Below are positions 32,794-40,823 of a stretch of DNA of 64,000 nucleotides, in pieces. Within the stretch, counting starts at the first letter, position 1, and the number at the start of each line of letters is the position of its first letter. Made by a program: the position numbers and the translations under genes. The stretch covers positions 186,001 to 250,000 of the forward strand of contig BNBH01000003.1 in assembly GCA_014655195.1 (NCBI GenBank), written 5' to 3'. This stretch comes from Streptomyces cellulosae (GTDB lineage Bacteria > Actinomycetota > Actinomycetes > Streptomycetales > Streptomycetaceae). Below the pieces are notes generated by a model, which searched no databases, was not told where the DNA came from, and saw only the letters and a program-made list of their open reading frames with translations.

Positions 32794-33285
32794 TTACGTG
32801 CTTGCGGGTGTACGGGTGGTCTGTTCGTGTGGCGGAGGCGCCTGCCGGGGCACGGTGCGGGGGTCGCCGAAGCTGTCCCTGAGCCGGGTCATCAGCCGGG
32901 TGAGGTCGTCGACCTCCTCGTCCGACCAGTCGCTCAGCCGCTCCGCGAGGAGCTGGGTCGTGCGCCGGAACAGTTCTTCGAGCCGGGTCTGGCCGGCCGG
33001 GGTGAGGCGCAGGATGCGGGACCGCTTGTCGGCGGGGTCGGGGGAGCGCTCGATCCAGCCGCGCTCCGCCAGATGGGCGACGTGCCGGCTGGTGACGGAC
33101 ATGTCCACGGACAGCAGCTCGGCGAGCCTGCCCATGCGCATGTCGCCATGGCGGCCCAGCACGGTCAGCACGGCCGCGGAGCCGCTCGGGCAGTCCGACG
33201 GCATCAGCCGGCTCATCTCCCGTTTGACGGCGCCGAAGGCACTGAACTGCCGGACCAGCTCCTCGTACTGTGCCGACTCGGCCAT
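32794..33285 (-). CDS. MarR-family transcriptional regulator
   Basis: A 163-residue winged-helix regulator. The recognition region is MRMGRLAELLSVDMSVTSRHVAHLAERGWIERSPDPADKRSRILRLTPAG, with the conserved D-x-R wing. An N-terminal helix with Cys32 (MPSDCPSGSAAVL) may be redox- or ligand-sensitive, though this is speculative. GGAGGTGCC directly precedes the ATG. It heads an operon with the MFS exporter and perhaps the YceI gene. Short TTGC/GCAA inverted repeats upstream are the likely autoregulatory operator. Confidence 0.88.
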   Translation of the reverse strand: MAESAQYEELVRQFSAFGAVKREMSRLMPSDCPSGSAAVLTVLGRHGDMRMGRLAELLSVDMSVTSRHVAHLAERGWIERSPDPADKRSRILRLTPAGQTRLEELFRRTTQLLAERLSDWSDEEVDDLTRLMTRLRDSFGDPRTVPRQAPPPHEQTTRTPAST

Positions 33286-33299
33286 GGCACCTCCGTTTC

Positions 33300-33380
33300 G
33301 TTGCTTGAAGCAACCGTATGGATGCATGGTTGCTGAAGGCAAATAAAAACGGGCCGTCCGGACCAAAAACTTGGCAAAGG
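33300..33380. promoter_or_regulatory. MarR operator cluster
   Basis: A perfect inverted repeat GTTGCTTGAAGCAAC (33300-33314) is followed by a related GGTTGCTGAAGGCAA (33328-33342) and a TTGGCAAAGGCAAGCAA segment near 33370. All lie just upstream of the marR start and share TTGC/GCAA half-sites. Confidence 0.65.
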
Positions 33381-33480
33381 CAAGCAATCGCACCAGTAAA
33401 CACGCAGGTGGGACGGGGTGTACCCGGCCGGTCCCGCCCCGCTTGGGGTGCCGGACGCCGATTCGCTAGGGTCTCGGTCC

Positions 33481-33675
33481 ATGGCTAACACCCAGGGCCC
33501 GCAGGGCAATCACGACCCCGCCGGCAGCACCCAGATGTTCCGCGCGTTCGTCGACGAGGCCCCCGAGGCCAGGCAGCCGGCGGCCACGAGCGGCGGCCCC
33601 CGCGTCGGCCTGATCCTCGGCATCGTGGTCGCCGTGGCAGTGGTCGCAGCGGTGGCCTGGCTCGCACTGAAGTAA
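33481..33675 (+). CDS. Small single-pass membrane protein
   Basis: A 64-residue protein with a hydrophilic N-terminal half (FRAFVDEAPEARQ) and one C-terminal transmembrane helix (VGLILGIVVAVAVVAAVAWLAL), suggesting a tail-anchored topology with the N-terminus in the cytoplasm. AGGGTCTC precedes the ATG. It is followed by a strong hairpin. Function unknown. Confidence 0.7.
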   Translation: MANTQGPQGNHDPAGSTQMFRAFVDEAPEARQPAATSGGPRVGLILGIVVAVAVVAAVAWLALK

Positions 33676-33680
33676 AAGGA

Positions 33681-33708
33681 GGCCGCCGAGGCAACCCCCT
33701 CGGCGGCC
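33681..33708 (+). terminator. Terminator after small membrane-protein gene
   Basis: GGCCGCCGAGG (33681-33691) pairs perfectly with 33698-33708, 5 bp after the stop codon. Confidence 0.75.
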
Positions 33709-33801
33709 ACACCCTCAAGGGGCGCGGGGAACTGCGCGACCGGCCCCTACCGGCCCGCGCCCGGCACAGATGCGTCCGGCCCACGGCGCAGCCCGCGACG
33801 A

Positions 33802-33846
33802 AGCGCGGGGGCGCTCGGCCCAGAAGGAGCCGAGCGCCCCCGCGCT
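33802..33846 (-). terminator. Terminator of sigN
   Basis: An 18-bp perfect stem (33802-33819 with 33829-33846) around a 9-nt loop, 20 bp past the sigN stop codon on the minus strand. Confidence 0.75.
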
Positions 33847-33866
33847 CATAAGCACGTCCGCGGACG

Positions 33867-34769
33867 TCAGTCCGAGATGAGCCCCTCCCGCAGCTGGGCC
33901 AGGGTGCGGGTCAGCAACCGCGAGACATGCATCTGCGAGATGCCGACCTCCTCGCCGATCTGCGACTGCGTCATGTTCGCGAAGAACCGCAGCATGATGA
34001 TCCGCCGCTCCCGCGGCGGCAGCTTCGCCAGCAGAGGCTTCAGCGACTCCCGGTACTCCACGCCCTCCAGCGCCGTGTCCTCGTAGCCGAGGCGGTCCGC
34101 CAGGGAGCCCTCGCCGCCGTCGTCCTCCGGGGCGGGGGAGTCCAGCGAGGACGCCGTGTAGGCGTTCCCCACCGCGAGGCCGTCGACGACGTCCTCCTCG
34201 GACACCCCCAGCACGGCGGCGAGTTCGCTCACCGTCGGGGAGCGGTCCAGCTTCTGGGAGAGCTCGTCGCCGGCCTTGGTCAGCGCCAGCCGCAGCTCCT
34301 GGAGCCGGCGCGGCACCCGCACCGACCAGGACGTGTCGCGGAAGAAGCGCTTGATCTCCCCGACCACCGTCGGCATCGCGAACGTCGGGAACTCCACGCC
34401 CCGTTCGCAGTCGAAGCGGTCGATCGCCTTGATCAGCCCGATGGTGCCGACCTGGACGATGTCCTCCATCGGCTCGTTGCGCGAGCGGAACCGCGCCGCC
34501 GCGTACCGCACGAGGGGGAGGTTGAGCTCGATCAGCGTGTCCCGGACGTAGGCCCGCTCCGGGCTGTCCTCGTCGAGCACGGCGAGCCGCAGGAACAGGG
34601 AGCGGGACAGGGTGCGGGTGTCGAGGGCCGCCGTGTCCGGGAGGTCCGGAGCGGGTGTGGAGGCGAGGGCCGGGCCCTCGTCGATGGGGCCGAGTGCGTC
34701 GAGAGCATGGGGAGCTGACTCGCTCTCCGCGAGCGTGAGCACCTTCGAGCTGCCCTGTTCTGCGGACAT
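33867..34769 (-). CDS. sigN: SigB/SigF-type sigma factor, probable SigN
   Basis: A 300-residue sigma-70 group 3 factor of the SpoIIAC/SigF class. Region 2 reads [48 protein letters not shown]; region 3 and region 4 ([37 protein letters not shown]) are complete. The start at 34769 follows AAAGGGGGTGGC. It lies just downstream of a second such sigma gene, as recalled for sigN and sigF of S. coelicolor, where both act in aerial development and spore maturation. Such factors are usually held by kinase-type anti-sigma factors; none is adjacent. Confidence 0.8.
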   Translation of the reverse strand: MSAEQGSSKVLTLAESESAPHALDALGPIDEGPALASTPAPDLPDTAALDTRTLSRSLFLRLAVLDEDSPERAYVRDTLIELNLPLVRYAAARFRSRNEPMEDIVQVGTIGLIKAIDRFDCERGVEFPTFAMPTVVGEIKRFFRDTSWSVRVPRRLQELRLALTKAGDELSQKLDRSPTVSELAAVLGVSEEDVVDGLAVGNAYTASSLDSPAPEDDGGEGSLADRLGYEDTALEGVEYRESLKPLLAKLPPRERRIIMLRFFANMTQSQIGEEVGISQMHVSRLLTRTLAQLREGLISD

Positions 34770-34881
34770 GCCACCCCCTTTGGGTCGCGGGACGGTCGCG
34801 GCGAACGCTCCCGAACCGAGGAACGCAGCCTTCACCTGAATACCGGCGCCGAGGCTCCGGCAAACGCGCTTCCGGCAGAAT

Positions 34882-34919
34882 GTCACATGTCGGCAACGCG
34901 CTGTAGTGACATGTCGACA
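34882..34919. repeat. Two 14-bp direct repeats upstream of sigN
   Basis: GTCACATGTCGGCA (34882) and GTGACATGTCGACA (34906) differ at two positions and are spaced 24 bp apart. Each contains the palindrome ACATGT. They lie 113-150 bp before the sigN start, in the gap between sigN and sigF. Confidence 0.65.
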
Positions 34920-35015
34920 TCCGAGACGCGAATCAGACCTGGAAACAAGGGGTCTGACGGGGTATTGGACGGAAAGAGCGAAGATTCGCGCCGTCGGGCG
35001 ATTCGCTCTTCAGGG

Positions 35016-35846
35016 TTACGCGTCGATCCTGTTTGCGGACCTCAGCCGCTGGAAGCTGCGGGCCAGCAGCCGGGACACGTGCATCTGCGAGACGCCCAGC
35101 TCGGCGCTGATCTGGGACTGGGTCAGATTGCTGTAGTAACGCAGCAGCAGGATGCGCTGCTCCCGCTCCGGCAACTGGACGAGGAGGTGCCGGACGAGGT
35201 CGCGGTGCTCCACGCCGTCCAGGGCGGGGTCCTCGTAGCCGAGCCGGTCCAGCAGGCCGGGCATCCCGTCGCCCTCCTGCGCGGCCTCCAGCGAGGTGGC
35301 GTGGTACGACCGGCCGGCCTCGATGCAGGAGAGCACCTCGTCCTCGGAGATGCGCAGCCGCTCGGCGATCTCGGCGGTGGTCGGGGTGCGCCCGAACGCC
35401 GTGGTGAGGTCCTCCGTCGCGCTGTTCACCTGCACCCACAGCTCGTGCAGCCGGCGCGGTACGTGGACGGTGCGGACGTTGTCGCGGAAGTACCGCTTGA
35501 TCTCGCCGACGACGGTCGGCATCGCGAAGGTCGGGAACTGCACGCCCCGCTCGGGGTCGAAGCGGTCGATGGCGTTGATGAGGCCGATGGTGCCGACCTG
35601 GACGACGTCCTCCATCGGCTCGTTGCGGGAGCGGAAGCGGGCGGCCGCGTAACGCACGAGCGGGAGGTTCGCCTCGATGAGCGCCGCCCGCACGCGGGCG
35701 TGCTCCGGCGTGCCCGGCTCCAGGTTCTTGAGCTGACCGAACAACACCTGGGTCAGGGCGCGGGTGTCCGCGCCACGGCGCTTGGCGGGGGTCTGGACCG
35801 CGTCGGGGGACACCTCGTCCTGGGGCGGCGCGGAACTGGCCGACAC
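35016..35846 (-). CDS. sigF: Sporulation sigma factor SigF
   Basis: A 276-residue group 3 sigma factor closely matching my memory of S. coelicolor SigF, a late, spore-specific factor. It contains [17 protein letters not shown], region 2 with [61 protein letters not shown] and region 4 [41 protein letters not shown] ending [13 protein letters not shown] at 35846 is taken as start because AGGTGG lies 7 bp upstream; GTG at 35858 is also in frame. No anti-sigma gene is adjacent. Confidence 0.85.
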   Translation of the reverse strand: MSASSAPPQDEVSPDAVQTPAKRRGADTRALTQVLFGQLKNLEPGTPEHARVRAALIEANLPLVRYAAARFRSRNEPMEDVVQVGTIGLINAIDRFDPERGVQFPTFAMPTVVGEIKRYFRDNVRTVHVPRRLHELWVQVNSATEDLTTAFGRTPTTAEIAERLRISEDEVLSCIEAGRSYHATSLEAAQEGDGMPGLLDRLGYEDPALDGVEHRDLVRHLLVQLPEREQRILLLRYYSNLTQSQISAELGVSQMHVSRLLARSFQRLRSANRIDA

Positions 35847-35987
35847 GGTCAACGCCACCTCTTCATTCGCTCACATCGTCCGTCAACTCATCCGTCAAAA
35901 GCGGTCATAGCATCACAAGACTGACTCACTGTGTGCAAGCACCGCATATTCCGTGTTGAGGGCCGCAGACGGGTGCCGGACGCGGCA

Positions 35988-36016
35988 AGGCCCCCTGCCG
36001 GCACGGCAGGGGGCCT
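35988..36016 (-). terminator. Terminator after Dabb gene
   Basis: AGGCCCCCTGCC (35988-35999) pairs perfectly with 36005-36016, 26 bp past the Dabb stop on the minus strand. Confidence 0.75.
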
Positions 36017-36041
36017 CGGTGCGCGGTGCGCGGAGGGGGCG

Positions 36042-36335
36042 TCAGAACTCGTAGTCGGCGATCACCCACGTGGCGAACTCGCGCCACAGGCCGACGCCCG
36101 CCTGGTGGTCCGGGTGCTCGACATAGCGGCGCAGTGCCTCGGCGTCGTCGAACGCGGAGTTGATCGCGAAGTCGTAGGCGATGGGGCGGTCGCTGATGTT
36201 CCAGGCGCACTCCCAGAAGCGGATCTCCGGGATCTTCCCCTCCAGTGCCCGGAAGGCCTCCACGCCTTCGACGACCTTCTGGTCGTCGCGGCGGACGCCC
36301 TCGTTCAGCTTGAAGAGCACCAGGTGCCGGATCAT
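36042..36335 (-). CDS. Dabb-family dimeric alpha/beta-barrel protein
   Basis: A 97-residue ferredoxin-like-fold protein. It starts MIRHLVLFKLNEGV, has ALEGKIPEIRFWECAWN and ends YVEHPDHQAGVGLWREFATWVIADYEF, the three conserved blocks of the stress-responsive Dabb family, which form small dimers; some are cyclases or dehydratases in natural-product pathways, many are uncharacterised. AGGAGG lies 6 bp before the ATG, inside the end of the upstream small gene. The two reading frames touch (TGATG), so they are translationally coupled. Confidence 0.85.
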   Translation of the reverse strand: MIRHLVLFKLNEGVRRDDQKVVEGVEAFRALEGKIPEIRFWECAWNISDRPIAYDFAINSAFDDAEALRRYVEHPDHQAGVGLWREFATWVIADYEF

Positions 36336-36511
36336 CACTTGCCTCCTGCGGCCAGCCAGGTCATGAAGTCGCCGATCGCCTTCGCGGCGTCCGAGATGCC
36401 CTGGAACCCGATGGTGACGTAGTCGCCGGCGGTCTCGGGGTCCGTGATGATCACGTACAGCACGAAGACCACCACCAGATAGACGGCGGCCTTCTTCGCG
36501 TTCACCGCCAT
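36335..36511 (-). CDS. 58-residue single-pass membrane protein coupled to Dabb gene
   Basis: A short frame read directly from the sequence: MAVNAKKAAVYLVVVFVLYV starts the protein, then IITDPETAGDYVTIGFQGISDAAKAIGDFMTWLAAGGK-type residues end it. A basic N-terminus, one hydrophobic helix (about 9-22) and an amphipathic C-terminal helix suggest a small membrane protein with its C-terminus outside or along the membrane. GGGAGGG lies just upstream of the ATG and third positions are G/C biased, supporting it as real. Its TGA shares one base with the Dabb ATG. Function unknown. Confidence 0.8.
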   Translation of the reverse strand: MAVNAKKAAVYLVVVFVLYVIITDPETAGDYVTIGFQGISDAAKAIGDFMTWLAAGGK

Positions 36512-36578
36512 CGCGGCCCTCCCCTGTCACGGCTGTCACTGCTGTCACGCGCGCATCGAGCGGGCCCATGATCGCACG

Positions 36579-36606
36579 AAGGGCCCCGTCTGACGACGGG
36601 GCCCTT
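36579..36606. terminator. Terminator of tRNA-Ser(CGA)
   Basis: A perfect 12-bp stem AAGGGCCCCGTC (36579-36590) with TGAC loop and complement 36595-36606, 7 bp past the tRNA 3' end on the minus strand. Confidence 0.8.
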
Positions 36607-36612
36607 CTCAAG

Positions 36613-36697
36613 CGGTAGCGGAGGGATTTGAACCCTCGGTGACTTGCGCCACACTCGCTTTCGAGGCGAGCTCCTTCGGCCGCTCGGACACGCTACC
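36613..36697 (-). tRNA. tRNA-Ser(CGA)
   Basis: An 85-nt class II tRNA: acceptor GGTAGCG/CGCTACC, anticodon stem CTCGC/GCGAG with loop CTCGAAA (anticodon CGA), a long variable arm, T-arm GAGGGTTCAAATCCCTC and discriminator G. CCA is not encoded. Confidence 0.95.
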
Positions 36698-36742
36698 GAG
36701 GGAGACCTTACAGCACGGTGGCGCGTGGATCGAAATCGGTAT

Positions 36743-37237
36743 TCAGCGTCCCCGGAAGAACTCCGTGAGCAGCCCGGAGCACTCCTCGGCGAGCACGCCC
36801 TCGATCACCTCGGGGCGGTGGTTGAGGCGCCGGTCCCGGACCAGATCCCACTGCGATCCGGCCGCGCCGGCCTTCTCGTCCCGGGCGCCGTAGACCACCC
36901 GGTCGACCCGGGACTGCTGGACGGCGCCCGCGCACATCGTGCAGGGCTCCAGCGTGACCACCAGGGTGCAGCCGGCGAGCCGCCACTCCCCGGCCCGCCC
37001 GGCGGCCCGGCGCAGCGCGAGGACCTCCGCGTGGGCCGTGGGGTCGCCGGTCGCCTCGCGCTCGTTGTGCGCGCGGGACAGCACGGTGACCCCGTCCGCG
37101 GCCAGCACGACGGCGCCGACGGGGACGTCCCCGCCCGGGACGGCCCGGCGGGCCTCGTCCAGGGCGAGTCGCATCGGCTCCCGCCAGCGGTCGCGCACCG
37201 GGTCCGGGAGGCCGGGCGCGGGGGTGGTGGTCGGCAC
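36743..37237 (-). CDS. tadA: tRNA-specific adenosine deaminase TadA
   Basis: A 164-residue zinc deaminase that converts A34 to inosine in tRNA-Arg(ACG); that tRNA is encoded at 12854. The zinc site is HAEV (in DPTAHAEVLALRRAA) and PCTMCAGA, with catalytic Glu in HAE. DVPVGAVV and QSRVDRVVYGARDEKAGAAGS are also typical. The GTG at 37237 begins 2 bp after the previous stop; ATG at 37174 with GGGAG upstream is an equally good start and would remove 21 residues. It follows its usual actinobacterial partner gene. Confidence 0.92.
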   Translation of the reverse strand: MPTTTPAPGLPDPVRDRWREPMRLALDEARRAVPGGDVPVGAVVLAADGVTVLSRAHNEREATGDPTAHAEVLALRRAAGRAGEWRLAGCTLVVTLEPCTMCAGAVQQSRVDRVVYGARDEKAGAAGSQWDLVRDRRLNHRPEVIEGVLAEECSGLLTEFFRGR

Positions 37238-37239
37238 GG

Positions 37240-37776
37240 TCAGCGGACGGTCTCCAGCACCTCCGAGGCGCCCAGCGCCTCGGCGATCTCCGAGACCGCG
37301 TCCTGGGTCATGGAGCGCAGCTCCTTCTCGGTGACGCCCAGGTCCTCCAGGACCTGCGCGTCCCCGACGGGGCCGTGCGGCACGGACTCGCCGGACGCCG
37401 CGGCCGGGCCGCCGTCCGCGTCCTCGTCGTCCGGCTCACCGTCCTCGGTGCCGTCGAGGTCGAGGGCGTCCAGGTCGGGGCCGTCGTCCCCGGGCTCCCG
37501 GCCGAGCAGTTCGTCGGTGAGCAGGATCTCCCCGTAGCTGCTGCGGGCGGCCGCCGCGGCGTCGGAGACGTAGATCCTGGGATCCTCCTCACCGTCCACG
37601 CGGACGACGCCGAACCAGCCGTCCTCCTGCTCGATCAGCACGAGCACCGTGTCCTCGTCAGGAGAGGCTTCCCGGGCCAGGTCGGCCAGATCAGACAGGG
37701 TTTCCACATCGTCGAGCTCTGTGTCGCTCGCTTCCCACCCGTCTTCGGTGCGCGCGAGCAGTGCGGCGAAGTACAC
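37240..37776 (-). CDS. tRNA adenosine deaminase-associated protein
   Basis: A 178-residue protein of the family found next to tadA in actinobacteria. It opens MYFAALLARTEDGWEASDTELDDVETL, then has DTVLVLIEQEDGWFGVVRVDGEEDPRIYVSDAAAAARSSYGEILL, a highly acidic middle (DDGPDLDALDLDGTEDGEPDDEDADGG, about 100-127) and a helical C-terminus. The start is GTG at 37776, with GGGAG 8 bp upstream; an ATG seven codons earlier lacks a binding site. Its role is unknown; a partnership with TadA is inferred from conserved neighbourhood only. Confidence 0.85.
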   Translation of the reverse strand: MYFAALLARTEDGWEASDTELDDVETLSDLADLAREASPDEDTVLVLIEQEDGWFGVVRVDGEEDPRIYVSDAAAAARSSYGEILLTDELLGREPGDDGPDLDALDLDGTEDGEPDDEDADGGPAAASGESVPHGPVGDAQVLEDLGVTEKELRSMTQDAVSEIAEALGASEVLETVR

Positions 37777-38536
37777 CGTGACTCTCCCACTGGTCATAGG
37801 CGTGCCGGTTGGGGGTCCCCCCGGCGGAGGTGTGCGGGCGGGTACGCGGAGCTGAGACCCCGCCCACTGGGAATCGTGGCAGAAACAAGGCCGTCAGGGG
37901 ACGTCTTCCGCTCCCTGTGTCCGGCAGTCTGGATCGCGGTCCAGCGTGCTTGTCACCACCAGACCGGATCGTACGCGCCCAACCCCACCACCGGAGCGCG
38001 GCACGTCAAAGGGACCCCAGGCCCCTTTGCCTACGGGGCAACCCGCGTGTCGCGACGACCGCCGGCCGCGGTACGGCTCCCGCCGTCCCCAGGGGCACGG
38101 CCCCGCCATCCAGGGGCACGGCCCTCCGCCCATCACGGGCCCAGCTGCCGCCAGTCGCGGGCGTTCGTGTCGAAGGGCGGCGCTTCCGCCGCGGCTGCGG
38201 CTTCCGCAGGCCGCGGGCGCGGGTCCCGCCAGTCGCAGGCCGGGCTGCCGCAATCCGCGAGTATCGGTACCGGAGGGCGGCTCCCGCCACGGCCACGGCT
38301 CCCGCAAGCCGCGGGCCCAGCTCCCGCAAGCCGCGGGCCCAGCTCCCGCAAGCCGCGGGCAGTCGTGCCTCCCCCACTGCCTTAAGGGCCCTGGGAGGTG
38401 CCCCCAGGGCGATGGGGGTACCTCCCGCGCGAGCGAAGCCGAGGGTGGGGGAGGGTGGGCGCGACGGCACCCCGTCGGCGCCGGGCTGCGCAAACGCCCC
38501 CCTGGCCGGCACAGGCGCCGGCGCCTGAGAACCCCG
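37777..38536. other. 760-bp region without a supportable gene, repeat-rich
   Basis: No coding frame here has a convincing start, ribosome-binding site and family match. The right half (38090-38370) is a field of short repeats and hairpins: two copies of CCAGGGGCACGGCCC about 20 bp apart (near 38090 and 38110), then degenerate and exact copies of CCCGCAAGCCGCGGG. Such arrays are common in Streptomyces intergenic DNA. Confidence 0.6.
38299..38364. repeat. Three tandem 22-bp repeats with hairpin core
   Basis: The unit, starting CTCCCGCAAGCCGCGGGC, occurs at 38299, 38321 and 38343, the first two exact and the third diverging in its last bases. Each core CCCGC-AAGCC-GCGGG folds into a hairpin. 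More diverged relatives lie to the left (38190-38285). Confidence 0.75.
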
Positions 38537-38770
38537 CTACCAGCGAAACGTCCGCATCCGCATCGCATGCCGCAACCGCGCCGCCTTCGCCCGCCGAGGC
38601 TGCACCCGGTCCCGCAACGCCCGCGCCTCCGCCAGCTCCCTCAGAAACCGCGCACGCCGCCGCCGACGCTCGGCCTCCCAGTCCACGACACCCCCGGCGC
38701 CCTCGTCCCGGGAACCCCCGGCCGCCCCGGCCGAAGTCGACGGATTCCCACGATCCTCCTGCTCAGGCAT
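38537..38770 (-). CDS. Small basic hypothetical protein
   Basis: A 77-residue protein: an acidic/Gly/Ser-rich N-terminus (MPEQEDRGNPSTSAG), then a strongly basic helical segment (WEAERRRRRARFLRELAEARALRDRV) and a C-terminus ending LRHAMRMRTFRW. The helix with its heptad-like Leu/Ala spacing and net positive charge suggests nucleic-acid binding, but this is inference. It is transcribed divergently from upp and from memory is conserved beside upp in Streptomyces. The ribosome-binding site (GATGAAGTG) is weak. Confidence 0.65.
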   Translation of the reverse strand: MPEQEDRGNPSTSAGAAGGSRDEGAGGVVDWEAERRRRRARFLRELAEARALRDRVQPRRAKAARLRHAMRMRTFRW

Positions 38771-38907
38771 CACTTCATCACCCCAGTCCGTCCCTCCCAC
38801 CTTCCCCCGACCGGGCGGTTTGACGCCAGCGAAGGGGTGACGAGCGCCCCATCCCCTTGCCACGCGCGGGGACGCCGGCCCTCCGCGTCCCGGTTAGGGT
38901 TGACGCC

Positions 38908-39543
38908 ATGCGTCTCCACGTCGTCGACCACCCCCTGGTCGCCCACAAGCTCACCACGCTGCGCGACCAGCGCACCGACTCCGCGACCTTCCGCCGTCTC
39001 GCCGACGAGCTGGTCACCCTGCTCGCCTACGAGGCCACGCGCGACGTGCGCACCGAACAGGTGGACATCCAGACGCCGGTGGCGCGGACCACGGGCGTGA
39101 AGCTGTCCCACCCCCGCCCCCTGGTGGTGCCGATCCTGCGGGCCGGCCTGGGCATGCTGGACGGCATGGTCCGGCTGCTGCCGACCGCCGAGGTGGGCTT
39201 CCTGGGCATGGTGCGCAACGAGGAGACGCTCCTGGCCTCCACGTACGCCACGCGCATGCCGGACGACCTCTCCGGGCGCCAGGTGTACGTCCTGGACCCG
39301 ATGCTGGCGACCGGCGGCACGCTCGTCGCGGCGATCCAGGAGCTGATCAAGCGCGGTGCGGACGACGTGACCGCCGTGGTGCTGCTGGCCGCGCCGGAGG
39401 GCGTCGAGGTCATGGAGCGCGAGCTGGCCGGCACCCCGGTCACCGTCGTGACGGCGTCCGTCGACGAGCGCCTCAACGAGCAGGGCTACATCGTCCCGGG
39501 CCTCGGCGACGCGGGCGACCGCATGTACGGAGCCGCGGAGTAA
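38908..39543 (+). CDS. upp: Uracil phosphoribosyltransferase
   Basis: A 211-residue salvage enzyme making UMP from uracil and PRPP. It begins [20 protein letters not shown], has [15 protein letters not shown], the PRPP-binding loop [17 protein letters not shown] and the uracil-binding end [20 protein letters not shown], all canonical for Upp. Length matches the family. The ATG at 38908 follows TAGGGTTGACGCC. It is a single gene ending in a hairpin shared with the convergent LytR_C gene. Confidence 0.96.
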   Translation: MRLHVVDHPLVAHKLTTLRDQRTDSATFRRLADELVTLLAYEATRDVRTEQVDIQTPVARTTGVKLSHPRPLVVPILRAGLGMLDGMVRLLPTAEVGFLGMVRNEETLLASTYATRMPDDLSGRQVYVLDPMLATGGTLVAAIQELIKRGADDVTAVVLLAAPEGVEVMERELAGTPVTVVTASVDERLNEQGYIVPGLGDAGDRMYGAAE

Positions 39544-39560
39544 CCCCGCCGCTCACGCAG

Positions 39561-39579
39561 CCGGCCCTCCGAGGGCCGG
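39561..39579. terminator. Hairpin between convergent upp and LytR_C genes
   Basis: CCGGCCCTC at 39561-39569 is complementary to GAGGGCCGG at 39571-39579. The perfect arms are separated by one base, so a real fold would open the last pair. Confidence 0.6.
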
Positions 39580-39581
39580 GC

Positions 39582-40226
39582 TCAGCAGTTCTTCTTCGAG
39601 GCGGGCGCCGGCTCGGGGTTGGCCAGTGCGGTCAGCGCCTTGTCGGCGTCCGCCTTCGCCGTGAGCCCCCGGAACGCGTCGCCGATGATCAGGTCGAGCT
39701 CGGCGCCCTTTCGGGCCTGGTCCGTACGCCGCTCGGCGTCGGCCAGCTGGGTGCCCAGCACCGGCAGCGCCGTGTCCAGCGCGGTCGCGGGACCGAGCAG
39801 CACGCCGGCGCCCTTGACCTTCTTGTCGAACGTCGCGGGCGCGTTGGCGACCTCGCCGATCCGGAAGCCGCGCTTCTTCAGCTCGTCCGCGGTCTTCTGG
39901 GCGAGCCCGCTGCGGGTGGTGGCGTTGAGCACGTTGACGGTGATCGTGTTCGGCCGGGGCAGCGGCTCGGCGGCCCCGGCAGGAGACGCCGAGGGCTTGG
40001 CCTTGGTGCCGCAGGCGGACTTCGTGCCGGCCGCGGAGGCCGAGTCGCCGCCGGTGAACACGTCGATGAGTTGCAGCGTGCCCCAGCCGCCCACGCCGAG
40101 CACGGCGACGGAGACGACGGTCAGCACGACGAGCTTGCCGCGCCGCCGGGGCCGGCGCATCCGCGGGTACTTGTCACCCGTGATGCGGTACTGGCCGCCC
40201 ATGCCGGGTGGAGTGAGCATGCTCAT
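39582..40226 (-). CDS. LytR C-terminal domain membrane protein
   Basis: A 214-residue protein: cytoplasmic basic N-terminus (RMRRPRRRGK), one transmembrane helix (LVVLTVVSVAVLGVGGWGTLQLI), a Ser/Ala/Pro linker and an extracytoplasmic LytR_C domain (ITVNVLNATTRSGLAQKTADELKKRGFRIGEVANAP). This domain accompanies LytR-CpsA-Psr enzymes and occurs alone in envelope-integrity proteins of actinobacteria. Two Cys (one after the membrane segment, one as the last residue, KKNC) could form a disulfide outside. ATGs at 40226 and 40220 both lack good ribosome-binding sites. Confidence 0.82.
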   Translation of the reverse strand: MSMLTPPGMGGQYRITGDKYPRMRRPRRRGKLVVLTVVSVAVLGVGGWGTLQLIDVFTGGDSASAAGTKSACGTKAKPSASPAGAAEPLPRPNTITVNVLNATTRSGLAQKTADELKKRGFRIGEVANAPATFDKKVKGAGVLLGPATALDTALPVLGTQLADAERRTDQARKGAELDLIIGDAFRGLTAKADADKALTALANPEPAPASKKNC

Positions 40227-40334
40227 GAGCGCAGCGTAGTGCGCCCGGGCTGCTATGCCTACTAGATGATCATTCGACTGGGTGCAGTCCAACCCGAAAG
40301 GGCCAAACCGGGCCGCCAGGGGGTTCGACGGGCG

Positions 40335-40631
40335 TCAGTCGAGTTCGAGAACGCGCGCGTGGAGCACCTGGCGCTGCTGGAGCGCCGCCCGCACGGCGCG
40401 GTGCAGTCCGTCCTCGAGGTACAGATCGCCCTGCCACTTCACGACGTGCGCGAAGAGGTCGCCGTAGAAGGTCGAGTCCTCGGCGAGAAGGGTCTCGAGG
40501 TCGAGCTGTTGCTTGGTCGTCACGAGCTGATCGAGGCGGACCGGGCGCGGCGCCACGTCCGCCCACTGCCGGGTGCTTTCCCGGCCGTGGTCGGGGTACG
40601 GCCGGCCGTTTCCGATGCGCTTGAAGATCAC
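40335..40631 (-). CDS. Conserved actinobacterial protein with ParB-like DGLHR signature
   Basis: A 98-residue protein, highly conserved in Streptomyces from memory. The segment DLYLEDGLHRAVRAALQQR resembles the nucleotide-binding DGHHR block of ParB/sulfiredoxin-fold proteins; upstream lies VRLDQLVTTKQQLDLETLLAEDSTFYGDLFAHVVKWQG. Public annotations often call such proteins VapB-family antitoxin; no toxin gene is adjacent, and the sequence here does not show an AbrB or RHH motif. Function unknown, possibly regulatory. Confidence 0.7.
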   Translation of the reverse strand: MIFKRIGNGRPYPDHGRESTRQWADVAPRPVRLDQLVTTKQQLDLETLLAEDSTFYGDLFAHVVKWQGDLYLEDGLHRAVRAALQQRQVLHARVLELD

Positions 40632-40780
40632 ACGGAAAGCCTACCGGTCGAGACGTTCCGGGCGCAGCCATGGCGACGCAGTACGCCGCCGTAAAAGATG
40701 CCGGAAACCGTCAGAAAACGGTCCGCGCGCCCATCGTGCGCCCTCCACGGCCGCCCCGTTCGCCACCCCCGGCCCGCATA

Positions 40781-40809
40781 CCCGCCCCCGGTACGGGACC
40801 GGAGGCGGG
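40781..40809 (-). terminator. Imperfect hairpin after HhH-GPD gene
   Basis: CCCGCC and GGCGGG at the ends of 40781-40809 pair around inner GGT/ACC pairs with one bulge, 15 bp past the stop on the minus strand. Confidence 0.5.
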
Positions 40810-40823
40810 CCCACGGGCGCCGG

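Noticed and set aside
38299..38364. Tandem 22-bp repeats as a CRISPR array
   Set aside because: Units abut without unique spacers and no cas gene is present; they are better described as hairpin repeats.
40335..40631. Antitoxin of a VapBC-type toxin-antitoxin pair
   Set aside because: No PIN-domain toxin frame is adjacent and no AbrB or ribbon-helix-helix motif is visible.
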